The position numbers were made by a program, and so were the translations under genes. The notes beneath the pieces are model-generated. The model was not told where the DNA came from, made no database searches, and saw only the letters and a program-made list of their open reading frames with translations. Below are positions 1 through 5,672 of a stretch of 5,672 nt of DNA, piece after piece. Position 1 is the first letter of the stretch; every line of letters begins with the position of its first letter. The stretch is from a bacterium (GTDB lineage Bacteria; Fidelibacterota; Marinisomatia; Marinisomatales; JAHJCW01): positions 1 to 5,672 of the forward strand of contig JAUXHY010000101.1 of the NCBI GenBank assembly GCA_030621275.1, given 5' to 3'.

Positions 1-544
1 TGTTCTCGTAGGCCGGTTTTGGAAATAAAGAATCAAGTTTTAATTTTGTATAAACTTTTTCTTTTAACTCTACTTCCATCTCTCGTGCTAAAAACACAAT
101 ATTTTGGCCTAATAAGCGATTAAGGAATGCTGTCCTATCATTATTTTTTAGGAATTTATAACGATTTTGTGTGTTTTTACTTAATGCAACCCAAGGTGAT
201 ACAAATTGATATCTTAGCAATTGATCAACATGCTCAAATTGATCTACGCTTTCTTCTATATCAATATCTATTATTTTAAATGTAATATTTCCAAAATTAA
301 GTAATTCTAGCTCTTTTGTCATCTCCAAAACCGGGTCAGCACCATCTTTGATACCAACTAGATATATCTGTTCATTAAGAATTTTAACTTGCACTCTCGG
401 ATATAGAAACTTGTTACGGTAACTTCCATCTAACATTGGTATAACAGAACTATTAGGGTACTGTTTCATAAAAACGCCCTTTACTTGATATGCCGTTTTT
501 TTTACCGGTTTATCAGTTATTAACCGAGCTACAATTGTTTTCAC
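1..544 (-). CDS. Cas6b-like protein, 5' portion (runs off the window edge)
   Basis: This is an open frame of 181 codons plus one base, cut by the window edge. It starts at a GTG (544-542) preceded by AAGGAT at 8 nt; an in-frame TAA lies just upstream, so the only other early start is Met26. From memory of the Cas6b family (CRISPR pre-crRNA endoribonucleases), the layout matches along the whole fragment: an opening strand with IVARLITDKPVKKTAYQVKG, then FLYPRVQVK (46-54; family YRYPxxQYK), YLVGIKDGAD (61-70; family xxVGxxEG), QFVSPWVAL (113-121; family TPWLALN) with Asn124 and Tyr129, and a helix with LLGQNI (144-149; family LIGNI). The Gly-rich C-terminal loop expected of the family would lie outside the window. 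The only histidine present is His105; none lies in residues 27-50, where Cas6b enzymes carry their catalytic His. It follows rho by 62 nt. The function may be crRNA processing or another RNA-binding role; catalysis is doubtful. The family call is by motif recognition, not by search. Confidence 0.68.
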   Translation of the reverse strand, partial: MKTIVARLITDKPVKKTAYQVKGVFMKQYPNSSVIPMLDGSYRNKFLYPRVQVKILNEQIYLVGIKDGADPVLEMTKELELLNFGNITFKIIDIDIEESVDQFEHVDQLLRYQFVSPWVALSKNTQNRYKFLKNNDRTAFLNRLLGQNIVFLAREMEVELKEKVYTKLKLDSLFPKPAYEN

Positions 545-606
545 AGATTGTAATCCTTATGACTTTAATATAGATTATAAATAAATTAAATTTAGTTATC
601 GCTGTT
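545..606 (-). other. Intergenic spacer between rho and the Cas6b-like gene
   Basis: This 62-nt spacer is the longest in the window and is very A+T-rich. On the minus strand it holds a TATAAT hexamer (579-574) but no recognisable -35 element 16-18 nt upstream, so an internal promoter is possible but weakly supported. No GC-rich stem followed by a T run is present, so I see no intrinsic terminator after rho. The Cas6b-like gene could be co-transcribed with rho. Confidence 0.35.
553..558 (-). promoter_or_regulatory. Ribosome binding site of the Cas6b-like gene
   Basis: On the minus strand AAGGAT lies 8 nt before the GTG at 544. It decides the start: the next in-frame candidate, Met26, would remove the first beta strand of the predicted RAMP-like fold and has no comparable site close before it. 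Confidence 0.6.
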
Positions 607-1854
607 TTAGCGACTCATCGTATCCATAAACTCATCATTGGTTTTAGTTCTCAGCATTCGATCACGTAAAAATTCTATAGCTTCAACTACTTTCATCTCG
701 TTTAACAATTTACGCAGAATCCAAATTCGACCTAATACTTTCTTAGACAATAAAAGTTCTTCTTTTCTTGTTCCTGATCTAACAACATCGAATGATGGGA
801 ATAGCCTTCGGTCACTTAATCTGCGATCTAATACTAATTCCATATTACCTGTACCTTTAAATTCTTCAAAGACCACATCATCCATTCTGCTGCCTGTATC
901 TACTAACGCTGTGGCGATAATTGTAAAGGATCCACCTTCTTCGATATTTCGTGCAGCTCCAAAAAATTGCTTAGGTTTTTTTAGTGCGTTTGAATCTACA
1001 CCACCCGACAATATTTTTCCACTATGTGGGATTACAGCATTATGTGCTCTTGCTAAGCGTGTTAAACTGTCTAGTAAAATGACGACATCATCTCCATATT
1101 CTACCATTCGTTTGGCTTTTTGTAACGCCATATCCGCCACAGCGACATGGCGTTCCGGTGCTTCATCAAAAGTTGAACTTAATACTTCAGCGTCAACACT
1201 GCGAGCCATATCTGTGACCTCTTCAGGACGTTCATCAATTAGCAATATTATCATCTTTGTCTTGGGATGGTTTACTCTTATTGAATTTGCTATTTGTTGC
1301 AACAATATAGTTTTACCGGTTTTGGGTTGAGCAACAATCATACCTCTTTGACCTTTTCCGATTGGACACATCAAATCCATAATCCGCATCGATAGATTTT
1401 TTTGTTCAGTCTCAAGGGTAAACCTTTCGTCAGGATGCAAAGGTGTAAGATTATCAAATAACATTACATTTCTAACATCTTCCGGCGGCCGATCATTTAC
1501 AGTATCAACCTTTAATAATGCATAGAATCGTTCTTTTGATTTTGGGGGCCTTATTTGTCCTGCTACCTCATGGCCAGTTTTAAGGCCAAATCGTTTTATC
1601 TGTGAAGGGCTAACATAAATATCATTGGGACCTGGTAAATAATTAGAATCAGGGCTACGTAAGAACCCATAACCATCCGGTAACACCTCTAAGGTGCCAC
1701 GAGAATAAAGTGCATCTTCCTCCTTTGCCTGGGCTTTTAGAATTTGTACGACCAGTTCCTGTTTGTTCAGCCCGGAAATGCTTTCTATTTTCAGATCCTT
1801 TGCTAATTTTGTTAGGTCTTTAATCTTCAGGGATTGAAGTTCATTGACATCCAT
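607..1854 (-). CDS. rho: Transcription termination factor Rho
   Basis: Rho is the hexameric RNA-dependent ATPase/helicase that loads on nascent RNA and releases RNA polymerase. The 415-aa product is close to the 419 aa of E. coli Rho, with no large N-terminal insertion. Domains in order: Rho_N helical region (about 5-42); cold-shock-like RNA-binding domain with the RNP motif GYGFLR (61-66) and DIYVSP (78-83); RecA-like ATPase with Walker A around AQPKTGKT (175-182, Lys181), the DERPEEVTD segment (207-215), Walker B VVILLD (257-262) followed by SLTRLARA, the Q-loop [13 protein letters not shown] (279-291), and [10 protein letters not shown] (359-368), the segment that carries the arginine finger. 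The C-terminus [11 protein letters not shown] is typical. The ATG at 1854 has GAAGGA 9 nt upstream. The gene lies 29 nt after folC and precedes the Cas6b-like gene. One detail differs from E. coli: the P-loop reads QPKTGKT where E. coli has PPKAGKT. Confidence 0.98.
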   Translation of the reverse strand: MDVNELQSLKIKDLTKLAKDLKIESISGLNKQELVVQILKAQAKEEDALYSRGTLEVLPDGYGFLRSPDSNYLPGPNDIYVSPSQIKRFGLKTGHEVAGQIRPPKSKERFYALLKVDTVNDRPPEDVRNVMLFDNLTPLHPDERFTLETEQKNLSMRIMDLMCPIGKGQRGMIVAQPKTGKTILLQQIANSIRVNHPKTKMIILLIDERPEEVTDMARSVDAEVLSSTFDEAPERHVAVADMALQKAKRMVEYGDDVVILLDSLTRLARAHNAVIPHSGKILSGGVDSNALKKPKQFFGAARNIEEGGSFTIIATALVDTGSRMDDVVFEEFKGTGNMELVLDRRLSDRRLFPSFDVVRSGTRKEELLLSKKVLGRIWILRKLLNEMKVVEAIEFLRDRMLRTKTNDEFMDTMSR

Positions 1855-1863
1855 TATAAATTA

Positions 1864-1869
1864 TCCTTC
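1864..1869 (-). promoter_or_regulatory. Ribosome binding site of rho
   Basis: GAAGGA on the minus strand lies 9 nt upstream of the rho ATG, inside the 29-nt folC-rho gap. It fixes the start at 1854. The gap is too short to hold a long leader of the kind used for rho attenuation in E. coli, so any such control would have to act inside the folC coding end. Confidence 0.7.
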
Positions 1870-1883
1870 GGTTTTTCAATTGA

Positions 1884-3227
1884 TTAAAAATATATAAATA
1901 AAATCTTGCGCAGTGCGCGTCTTATCGGTAATGCTAAATTACAGTAAATGATACCATTGTCAAAGGAAAAACCGTATTCCTTAAAAATTGTTTCTCCAAT
2001 ATAATGGCTACCAAAAATTAGACCAGGGCATTTCTTGGAAACTGAATTATTAATTATTTTTACTGCTTTTATTATATCCGGTTCAAATGTGGTTTTAATT
2101 CCATAATTAATTAATGATTCATATAAATCCTTCGCTTCCATAAGTCCCGAATCCGGTTTACTTGTCACTATTAACTCTTTAAATCTATTTTTTAATTTCG
2201 GAACAATTAGTTCAAGTTCTTTGTCAGCCTTTAATGCTATTAAACCAATTGGTTTCTCATTATATATCGCATATAATGAATCCATTGCAACCTGGATGCC
2301 GTGTGGATTATGAGCAACATCGTAATAAATTGGAAGCGTTTCATGCATCTTTTGTATTCGAGCAGGCCATTTCACTTTTTTTAATCCATCGATTATTATA
2401 TCAGAATTAATTATATTGCTAAATGTCTTTGATGTTTCAATTGCCAACACTGCATTTTGTGCTTGATGCTCTCCAATCAGACAGGTTTCATAATCAATGT
2501 TGTTCCAATTGAAATTTGTTCCTATTTCGCTGATACTAATATTTTTTATATTGTTTTGATCACAATAAGTAACTTTCGCATTTTTTTTATCGGCAATTTC
2601 AAGTAGTACGTCTTTTACTTCTTTACTCTGCGATGATAGAATTAACGGTACGCCCATCTTGATAATGCCACCTTTTTCAAATGCGATGTTTTCTAAATTT
2701 TCTCCTAATATCTCAGTATGATCTGCTGTAATTGAAGTGATAATAGTAACCTTCGGTTTTAAAACATTCGTTGAGTCTAATCGTCCACCTAATCCGGTTT
2801 CAATTACAGCTACGCCTACCTTTTTCTTATTAAAATAATCAAATGCCATTGCCGTAGTTGTTTCAAAAAAAGTTGATTCTATCTCATTAATCGCCGATTT
2901 GTATTGCAACATAAATTCAACTATTCTTTTGTTAGATATGGGTATGCCATTTACTCTAATACGCTCATTGAATTTTAATAAATGCGGTGATGTGTACAAT
3001 CCAATCCTATAGCCGGCTTCTGTTAATATTGAAGCAATCATTGCTGATGTGGAACCTTTTCCATTCGTTCCGGCAATATGGATTGACATAAAATTATCCT
3101 GAGGATTACCACAAACTTCTAAGAGTCTTTGCGTATGCTCTACCCCGACTTTAATACCAAGTCGTTGTAAAGCATATAAATCTTCTAATAATTGATTAAA
3201 CTCAACCGAGTTGAATTTTTTCGACAT
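1884..3227 (-). CDS. folC: Bifunctional folylpolyglutamate / dihydrofolate synthase
   Basis: FolC is a cytoplasmic ATP-dependent ligase of the Mur-ligase superfamily. It adds glutamate to folates and, in many bacteria, also to dihydropteroate. Counting from the ATG at 3227 (447 aa): P-loop GTNGKGST (53-60), GLYTSPHL (76-83), ETTTAMAFDYF (122-132), ETGLGGRLDSTN (143-154), DHTEILG (169-175), and EKGGIIK with Lys185 at the place of the carbamylated, metal-bridging lysine. The segment WPARIQK (287-293) and the YDVAHNP motif (302-308) open the C-terminal domain, which ends near GSHYIGE. Length is normal. The frame also has a GTG at 3242 that would add five residues, but AGGTGA covers that GTG and lies 11 nt before the ATG, so I prefer 3227. 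The gene overlaps the end of murI by 26 nt, suggesting translational coupling. Whether dihydrofolate synthase activity is present cannot be judged from this sequence alone. Confidence 0.95.
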   Translation of the reverse strand: MSKKFNSVEFNQLLEDLYALQRLGIKVGVEHTQRLLEVCGNPQDNFMSIHIAGTNGKGSTSAMIASILTEAGYRIGLYTSPHLLKFNERIRVNGIPISNKRIVEFMLQYKSAINEIESTFFETTTAMAFDYFNKKKVGVAVIETGLGGRLDSTNVLKPKVTIITSITADHTEILGENLENIAFEKGGIIKMGVPLILSSQSKEVKDVLLEIADKKNAKVTYCDQNNIKNISISEIGTNFNWNNIDYETCLIGEHQAQNAVLAIETSKTFSNIINSDIIIDGLKKVKWPARIQKMHETLPIYYDVAHNPHGIQVAMDSLYAIYNEKPIGLIALKADKELELIVPKLKNRFKELIVTSKPDSGLMEAKDLYESLINYGIKTTFEPDIIKAVKIINNSVSKKCPGLIFGSHYIGETIFKEYGFSFDNGIIYCNLALPIRRALRKILFIYF

Positions 3228-4005
3228 TCGATATTTTTTCACCTAAAAACCGACTTGCAACAGTTTCGAACCTTGCAGGTAAATCTGATACAAATAACTT
3301 TAAATCACCTTTTGCATTTTGATCATTAAGTAATCCAGAGTTCATTAGTAATTTTGTTGTTTCAGAAGCCATCGCTTGTGCAGAATCAACTAATTTTATT
3401 TTCGTTGACACAGCTTCTTGTATTACTTCTTTCAATAATGGATAGTGCGTACATCCTAATATTAATGTGTCGACATTTGCTAGGTTGATAGGTTCAAGAT
3501 ATTTTTTTGCAATTAACTTAGTAGCTGGTTCATTTATCCAACCTTCCTCAGCAAGTGGTACAAATAATGGACAGGATGAAGAGGCAACTTCAATGGAATG
3601 ATTATTGATTTTTAACTCAGTTTCATAGACGCCAGAATTAATTGTGGAAGTTGTTCCAATTACGCCAATACAGTTATTTTTTGTAAGTTTTAGTGCAGAA
3701 TCAACTCCAGGTTTTACAACTCCAATTATGGGAATATCTAACTTATCTTGCAAAGTATCAAGTGCCAACGCAGTTGCCGTATTACACGCCACAACAATAA
3801 TTTTAGTATCATGCTCTAATAAAAATTTTGTTATTTGCAGACTATATTCTTTTATAAGCTCCGGACTTTTATTTCCATACGGCACACGGGCTGTGTCCCC
3901 GAAATATATAATTGATTCATTTGGCAATACATTTCGCATTGCCTTTACTACAGTAAGTCCACCTAGTCCTGAATCAAATACACCAACAGGATTTTGATTC
4001 TTCAT
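3202..4005 (-). CDS. murI: Glutamate racemase
   Basis: MurI interconverts L- and D-glutamate without a cofactor and supplies D-Glu for the peptidoglycan stem peptide (substrate of MurD). The 267-aa product has the usual length and all family landmarks: GVFDSGLGGLTV (8-19) with Asp11 and Ser12, GDTARVPYG (36-44), the first catalytic cysteine in VACNTATA (72-79, Cys74), CPLFVPLAEEG (145-155), and the second catalytic cysteine in LGCTHYPLL (183-191, Cys185, with His187). Both cysteines are present, so it should be active. The ATG directly follows the amidase TAG with no spacer, and a strong GGAGG lies within the last amidase codons. Its last 26 nt overlap folC. The preceding amidase acts on the same polymer, which supports a cell-wall role. 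Confidence 0.98.
   Translation of the reverse strand: MKNQNPVGVFDSGLGGLTVVKAMRNVLPNESIIYFGDTARVPYGNKSPELIKEYSLQITKFLLEHDTKIIVVACNTATALALDTLQDKLDIPIIGVVKPGVDSALKLTKNNCIGVIGTTSTINSGVYETELKINNHSIEVASSSCPLFVPLAEEGWINEPATKLIAKKYLEPINLANVDTLILGCTHYPLLKEVIQEAVSTKIKLVDSAQAMASETTKLLMNSGLLNDQNAKGDLKLFVSDLPARFETVASRFLGEKISNVEKIQLG
3239..3244 (-). promoter_or_regulatory. Ribosome binding site deciding the folC start
   Basis: AGGTGA on the minus strand lies inside murI, 11 nt before the ATG at 3227, and overlaps the alternative GTG start at 3242. The spacing is a little long, but the GTG has no good site of its own at normal distance, so the ATG is favoured. Confidence 0.45.
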
Positions 4006-5493
4006 CTAACCCTCCGCCATAACAAATTCTCTACTTTTCTTGAATTCTATAATTGCTCTATAAACTGCATTAGCAATTTTTTGCCTATATTCCGCAGTTC
4101 GTAATTTTTTTTCTTCATCTGGATTTGTTAAAAATCCAACTTCTAATAAAACATTTGGCATACTGGCTCCAATTAAAACATAAAATCCGGCTTGTTTCAC
4201 CCCTCGGTTTGGTGATTTAAGCTCCTTATTAAGTTCATGTTGAATTTGACCAGCTAAACTTTCACTCTCTTTCATGAACATGCTTTGAGCCATTGTAGCC
4301 AGGATTAGTCCCTCGTGTGTTAATTCTTCATATTTTCCATTACGTGATTCTTCATATTTAATAGCAGCATTTTCTTCTGCTGCAATATCAATGGCATCTT
4401 GTGTTTTACCCGGGCGTAATAAGTATGTTTCAAATCCATGCGCCTTCCGATTACGATTACCGTTCGCATGTACACTGATAAATATCTTGCCATTATTCTC
4501 GTTCGCCATTTTTGTTCTTTGCCAGAGAGGAATAAATACATCTTCATCACGCGTATAAACTACATTCATATTAGTATTTTTTGTAAGCAGCCTACCTATC
4601 CGTTTAACAACATCCAATACAACAGTTTTTTCTTTAGTTCCGTACTTGCCAACTGTCCCCGGATCTTTACCGCCATGCCCGGCATCCAAAACAATTGTGT
4701 CAATTTCCCACTGACTTTTGACTTCCTTTATTCTAGCCACACTTTTTGAAAGTGGCGCCCAAAGCGTTATTACGATTTCTTTAGTTTTTTTATTCTGATA
4801 AAATTCATGTCTTTCAATGTCTGATCTAAGGAAAAATGCTAATTGTAAACTACCTTCGAGTTGATCCATCGATATTTTCTTAACTATTCCACGAGTATCT
4901 GTTTTTAGTATATTATTTGAATCAGCTACTGCCCCTTGGATTGTAAGATAAAACCAACCATTCTTATGCAAGAACACGCTTATTTCTCTCTTCTTAAATT
5001 TCTTCAGGGTTTTAACACGTACAATAGTTCCATTTACTTTTTCATCAACTTGAATGGATTGAACATTATATTCGGTAGGAATTATAACAAGCTCATTATT
5101 TTCAACAATATATGAAATGGTCGGTAATACTGTATCGTGTAATATTTGAAAGAGGGCAGTGGTTGGTAAATATATATCTCCTTCAACAATAATTGCCGGT
5201 GATGGGATTTGATATACAATATCATCAATAACTAAAAAACTTGTCCCAGCAGATATTTTTACACGATGTTCACCAAGATACAATACTAGTTTTTCTCTCT
5301 CGATATTTTCATAAATCGTGGTAGACAATACTCTCGCTAAATCTTTAACTGAACAATAGACAACCGAAGTATTATCTAAAACCTTCAATTCATCTTCTGT
5401 ATTTTCCAGCTGATTTACTACTTTTATCGGCGAAGCACTAATACTAAATGAATAGAAAAATATGATAAAAAGAAAAATGCGTAATATTTTCAT
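4006..5493 (-). CDS. Secreted N-acetylmuramoyl-L-alanine amidase (Amidase_3, AmiC-like)
   Basis: This zinc hydrolase cuts the bond between MurNAc and L-Ala of peptidoglycan, usually during septum splitting and wall turnover. It is 495 aa. Residues 1-20 form a signal peptide (Lys/Arg start, hydrophobic core, likely cleavage after SISA), so it acts outside the cytoplasmic membrane. Residues about 36-140 resemble the copper-amine-oxidase N-terminal domain (VKDLARVL, then VEGDIYLPTTAL). Residues about 145-250 form a beta-rich region that fits an AMIN-type targeting domain. The catalytic domain runs about 265-485: VLDAGHGGKDPG (268-279) with zinc ligand His273, zinc ligand Glu288 in TKEKTV, ISVHANG (339-345) with zinc ligand His342, and catalytic Glu451 in LLEVGFLTNP. 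The segment AAEENAAIKYEE (371-382) is usual for longer AmiC-like members. The ATG at 5493 has no clear Shine-Dalgarno sequence, unlike its neighbours; no other start lies between it and the upstream TAG in this frame. It is followed without a gap by murI. Confidence 0.95.
   Translation of the reverse strand: MKILRIFLFIIFFYSFSISASPIKVVNQLENTEDELKVLDNTSVVYCSVKDLARVLSTTIYENIEREKLVLYLGEHRVKISAGTSFLVIDDIVYQIPSPAIIVEGDIYLPTTALFQILHDTVLPTISYIVENNELVIIPTEYNVQSIQVDEKVNGTIVRVKTLKKFKKREISVFLHKNGWFYLTIQGAVADSNNILKTDTRGIVKKISMDQLEGSLQLAFFLRSDIERHEFYQNKKTKEIVITLWAPLSKSVARIKEVKSQWEIDTIVLDAGHGGKDPGTVGKYGTKEKTVVLDVVKRIGRLLTKNTNMNVVYTRDEDVFIPLWQRTKMANENNGKIFISVHANGNRNRKAHGFETYLLRPGKTQDAIDIAAEENAAIKYEESRNGKYEELTHEGLILATMAQSMFMKESESLAGQIQHELNKELKSPNRGVKQAGFYVLIGASMPNVLLEVGFLTNPDEEKKLRTAEYRQKIANAVYRAIIEFKKSREFVMAEG
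4010..4015 (-). promoter_or_regulatory. Ribosome binding site of murI inside the amidase gene
   Basis: GGAGGG (with GGAGG at 4015-4011) is encoded by the last sense codons of the amidase and stands 5 nt before the murI ATG. With the TAG stop touching the ATG, this arrangement suits termination-reinitiation coupling of the two cell-wall genes. Confidence 0.75.
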
Positions 5494-5507
5494 AACTTTG
5501 AAGTTAT
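5492..5507 (-). repeat. Short perfect inverted repeat at the amidase start
   Basis: The sequence ATAACTT-CA-AAGTTAT (7-bp arms, 2-nt centre) ends on the first two bases of the amidase ATG. It could be a protein-binding operator or, as RNA, a small hairpin (6 bp with a 4-nt loop) that hides the start codon. It sits where a Shine-Dalgarno site would be expected. It is A+T-rich and short, so chance is possible. Confidence 0.4.
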
Positions 5508-5538
5508 CATATAGTTTTAACCTGAGGCAACCTTGATA
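5494..5538 (-). other. Spacer between the unrecognised gene and the amidase
   Basis: This 45-nt spacer holds no terminator-like stem plus T run. A TATAGT hexamer (5543-5538), one base from TATAAT, overlaps the upstream stop, but no convincing -35 element precedes it. A six-codon mini-frame (ATG at 5510, preceded by CAGG at about 10 nt) ends in a TGA that overlaps the amidase ATG in an ATGA arrangement. This could serve as a leader for translation of an otherwise SD-less start, but it may be accidental. Confidence 0.3.
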
Positions 5539-5672
5539 CTATAACATTATCTCAAATACTAACGCACCAAATATCTCAGGAGTTCCTGCGAAATCGAAAT
5601 CTTCCCATTGCGCCCTTAAGCGAAATCCCAGTTCAAATCCAGAGCTTGTTTGGTACAAAATTTTTATGGCTG
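5539..5672 (-). CDS. C-terminal end of an unrecognised protein (enters from the window edge)
   Basis: An open frame on the minus strand gives 43 codons and a TAG at 5541-5539; the other two minus-strand frames are closed within the first 13 codons. The visible tail includes QTSSGFELGFRLRAQW (7-22), a gap with EDFDFAGTP, then EIFGALVFEIML. Alternating polar and hydrophobic residues suggest beta strands, as in an outer-membrane barrel or a periplasmic beta protein, but the final residue is Leu and not the Phe/Tyr/Trp typical of classic barrels. I do not recognise the family. The stop lies 45 nt before the amidase and in the same frame as it. The short length makes the gene call moderate and the function unknown. 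Confidence 0.55.
   Translation of the reverse strand, partial: AIKILYQTSSGFELGFRLRAQWEDFDFAGTPEIFGALVFEIML

Noticed and set aside
638..1330. A 230-codon open frame on the plus strand
   Set aside because: It lies wholly antisense to the rho ATPase region, whose protein is unmistakable. The translation is rich in Ser/Asn/Ile with no domain pattern, as expected of a shadow frame.
3644..3997. A 117-codon open frame on the plus strand
   Set aside because: Antisense to the N-terminal half of murI; no recognisable motif and no upstream ribosome site of note.
4320..4749. Two further open frames (4320-4550 minus, 4438-4749 plus)
   Set aside because: Both overlap the amidase catalytic domain in other frames and show no features of real proteins.
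5494..5541. Possible TAG readthrough joining the upstream gene to the amidase, since both share one frame with 15 sense codons between them
   Set aside because: The amidase begins with a clear signal peptide at its own ATG, which makes no sense inside a fusion. TAG also ends the amidase normally before murI.
5521..5580. Inverted repeat CCTGAG / CTCAGG separated by 48 nt
   Set aside because: Only 6-bp arms far apart, partly inside coding sequence and with no T run after them; likely chance.
1..5672. CRISPR array, tRNA or rRNA genes, insertion sequences
   Set aside because: Prompted by the Cas6b-like gene, I looked for regularly spaced repeats and other elements. No repeated 20-40-nt units, cloverleaf or transposase fragment is visible, and nearly all bases are coding.

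Overview
The window is AT-rich bacterial DNA. Six genes, four of them complete, all lie on the minus strand, so transcription runs from high to low coordinates. The envelope genes (a secreted zinc amidase with a signal peptide and glutamate racemase) indicate a diderm-type, peptidoglycan-containing bacterium. Base composition, the AMIN-like plus Amidase_3 architecture and the Rho sequence would fit a lineage of the FCB group such as Marinimicrobia or Bacteroidota/Chlorobi relatives, but no phylogenetic marker was tested, so this placement is only a suggestion.

Layout in transcription order. (1) 5672-5539: the last 43 codons of an unrecognised protein with alternating polar/hydrophobic strands, possibly an outer-membrane or beta-rich protein. 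(2) 5493-4006: N-acetylmuramoyl-L-alanine amidase, with a signal peptide, a copper-amine-oxidase-N-like domain, an AMIN-like domain and Amidase_3. (3) 4005-3202: glutamate racemase MurI, whose ATG directly follows the amidase TAG. (4) 3227-1884: FolC (folylpolyglutamate/dihydrofolate synthase), overlapping the end of murI. (5) 1854-607: transcription termination factor Rho. (6) 544 to beyond base 1: a 5' fragment (181 codons) that resembles the Cas6b family of CRISPR RNA endoribonucleases.

The genes are tightly packed (gaps of 45, 0, -26, 29 and 62 nt) and no convincing terminator is visible between them, so they probably form one transcript or a set of overlapping ones. MurI supplies D-glutamate for peptidoglycan precursors and the amidase cleaves the finished wall. 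FolC, which has the Mur-ligase fold, adds L-glutamate to folates. Rho and the Cas6b-like protein both act on RNA. The grouping looks like a housekeeping cluster, not a defence island.

The most interesting item is the Cas6b-like gene. It sits directly after rho among housekeeping genes, no CRISPR repeats or other cas genes are visible in the window, and the N-terminal stretch where Cas6b enzymes carry their catalytic histidine contains none. This suggests either an orphan/repurposed RNA-binding relative or the first gene of a system that continues beyond base 1. There is no gene-free stretch longer than 62 nt.
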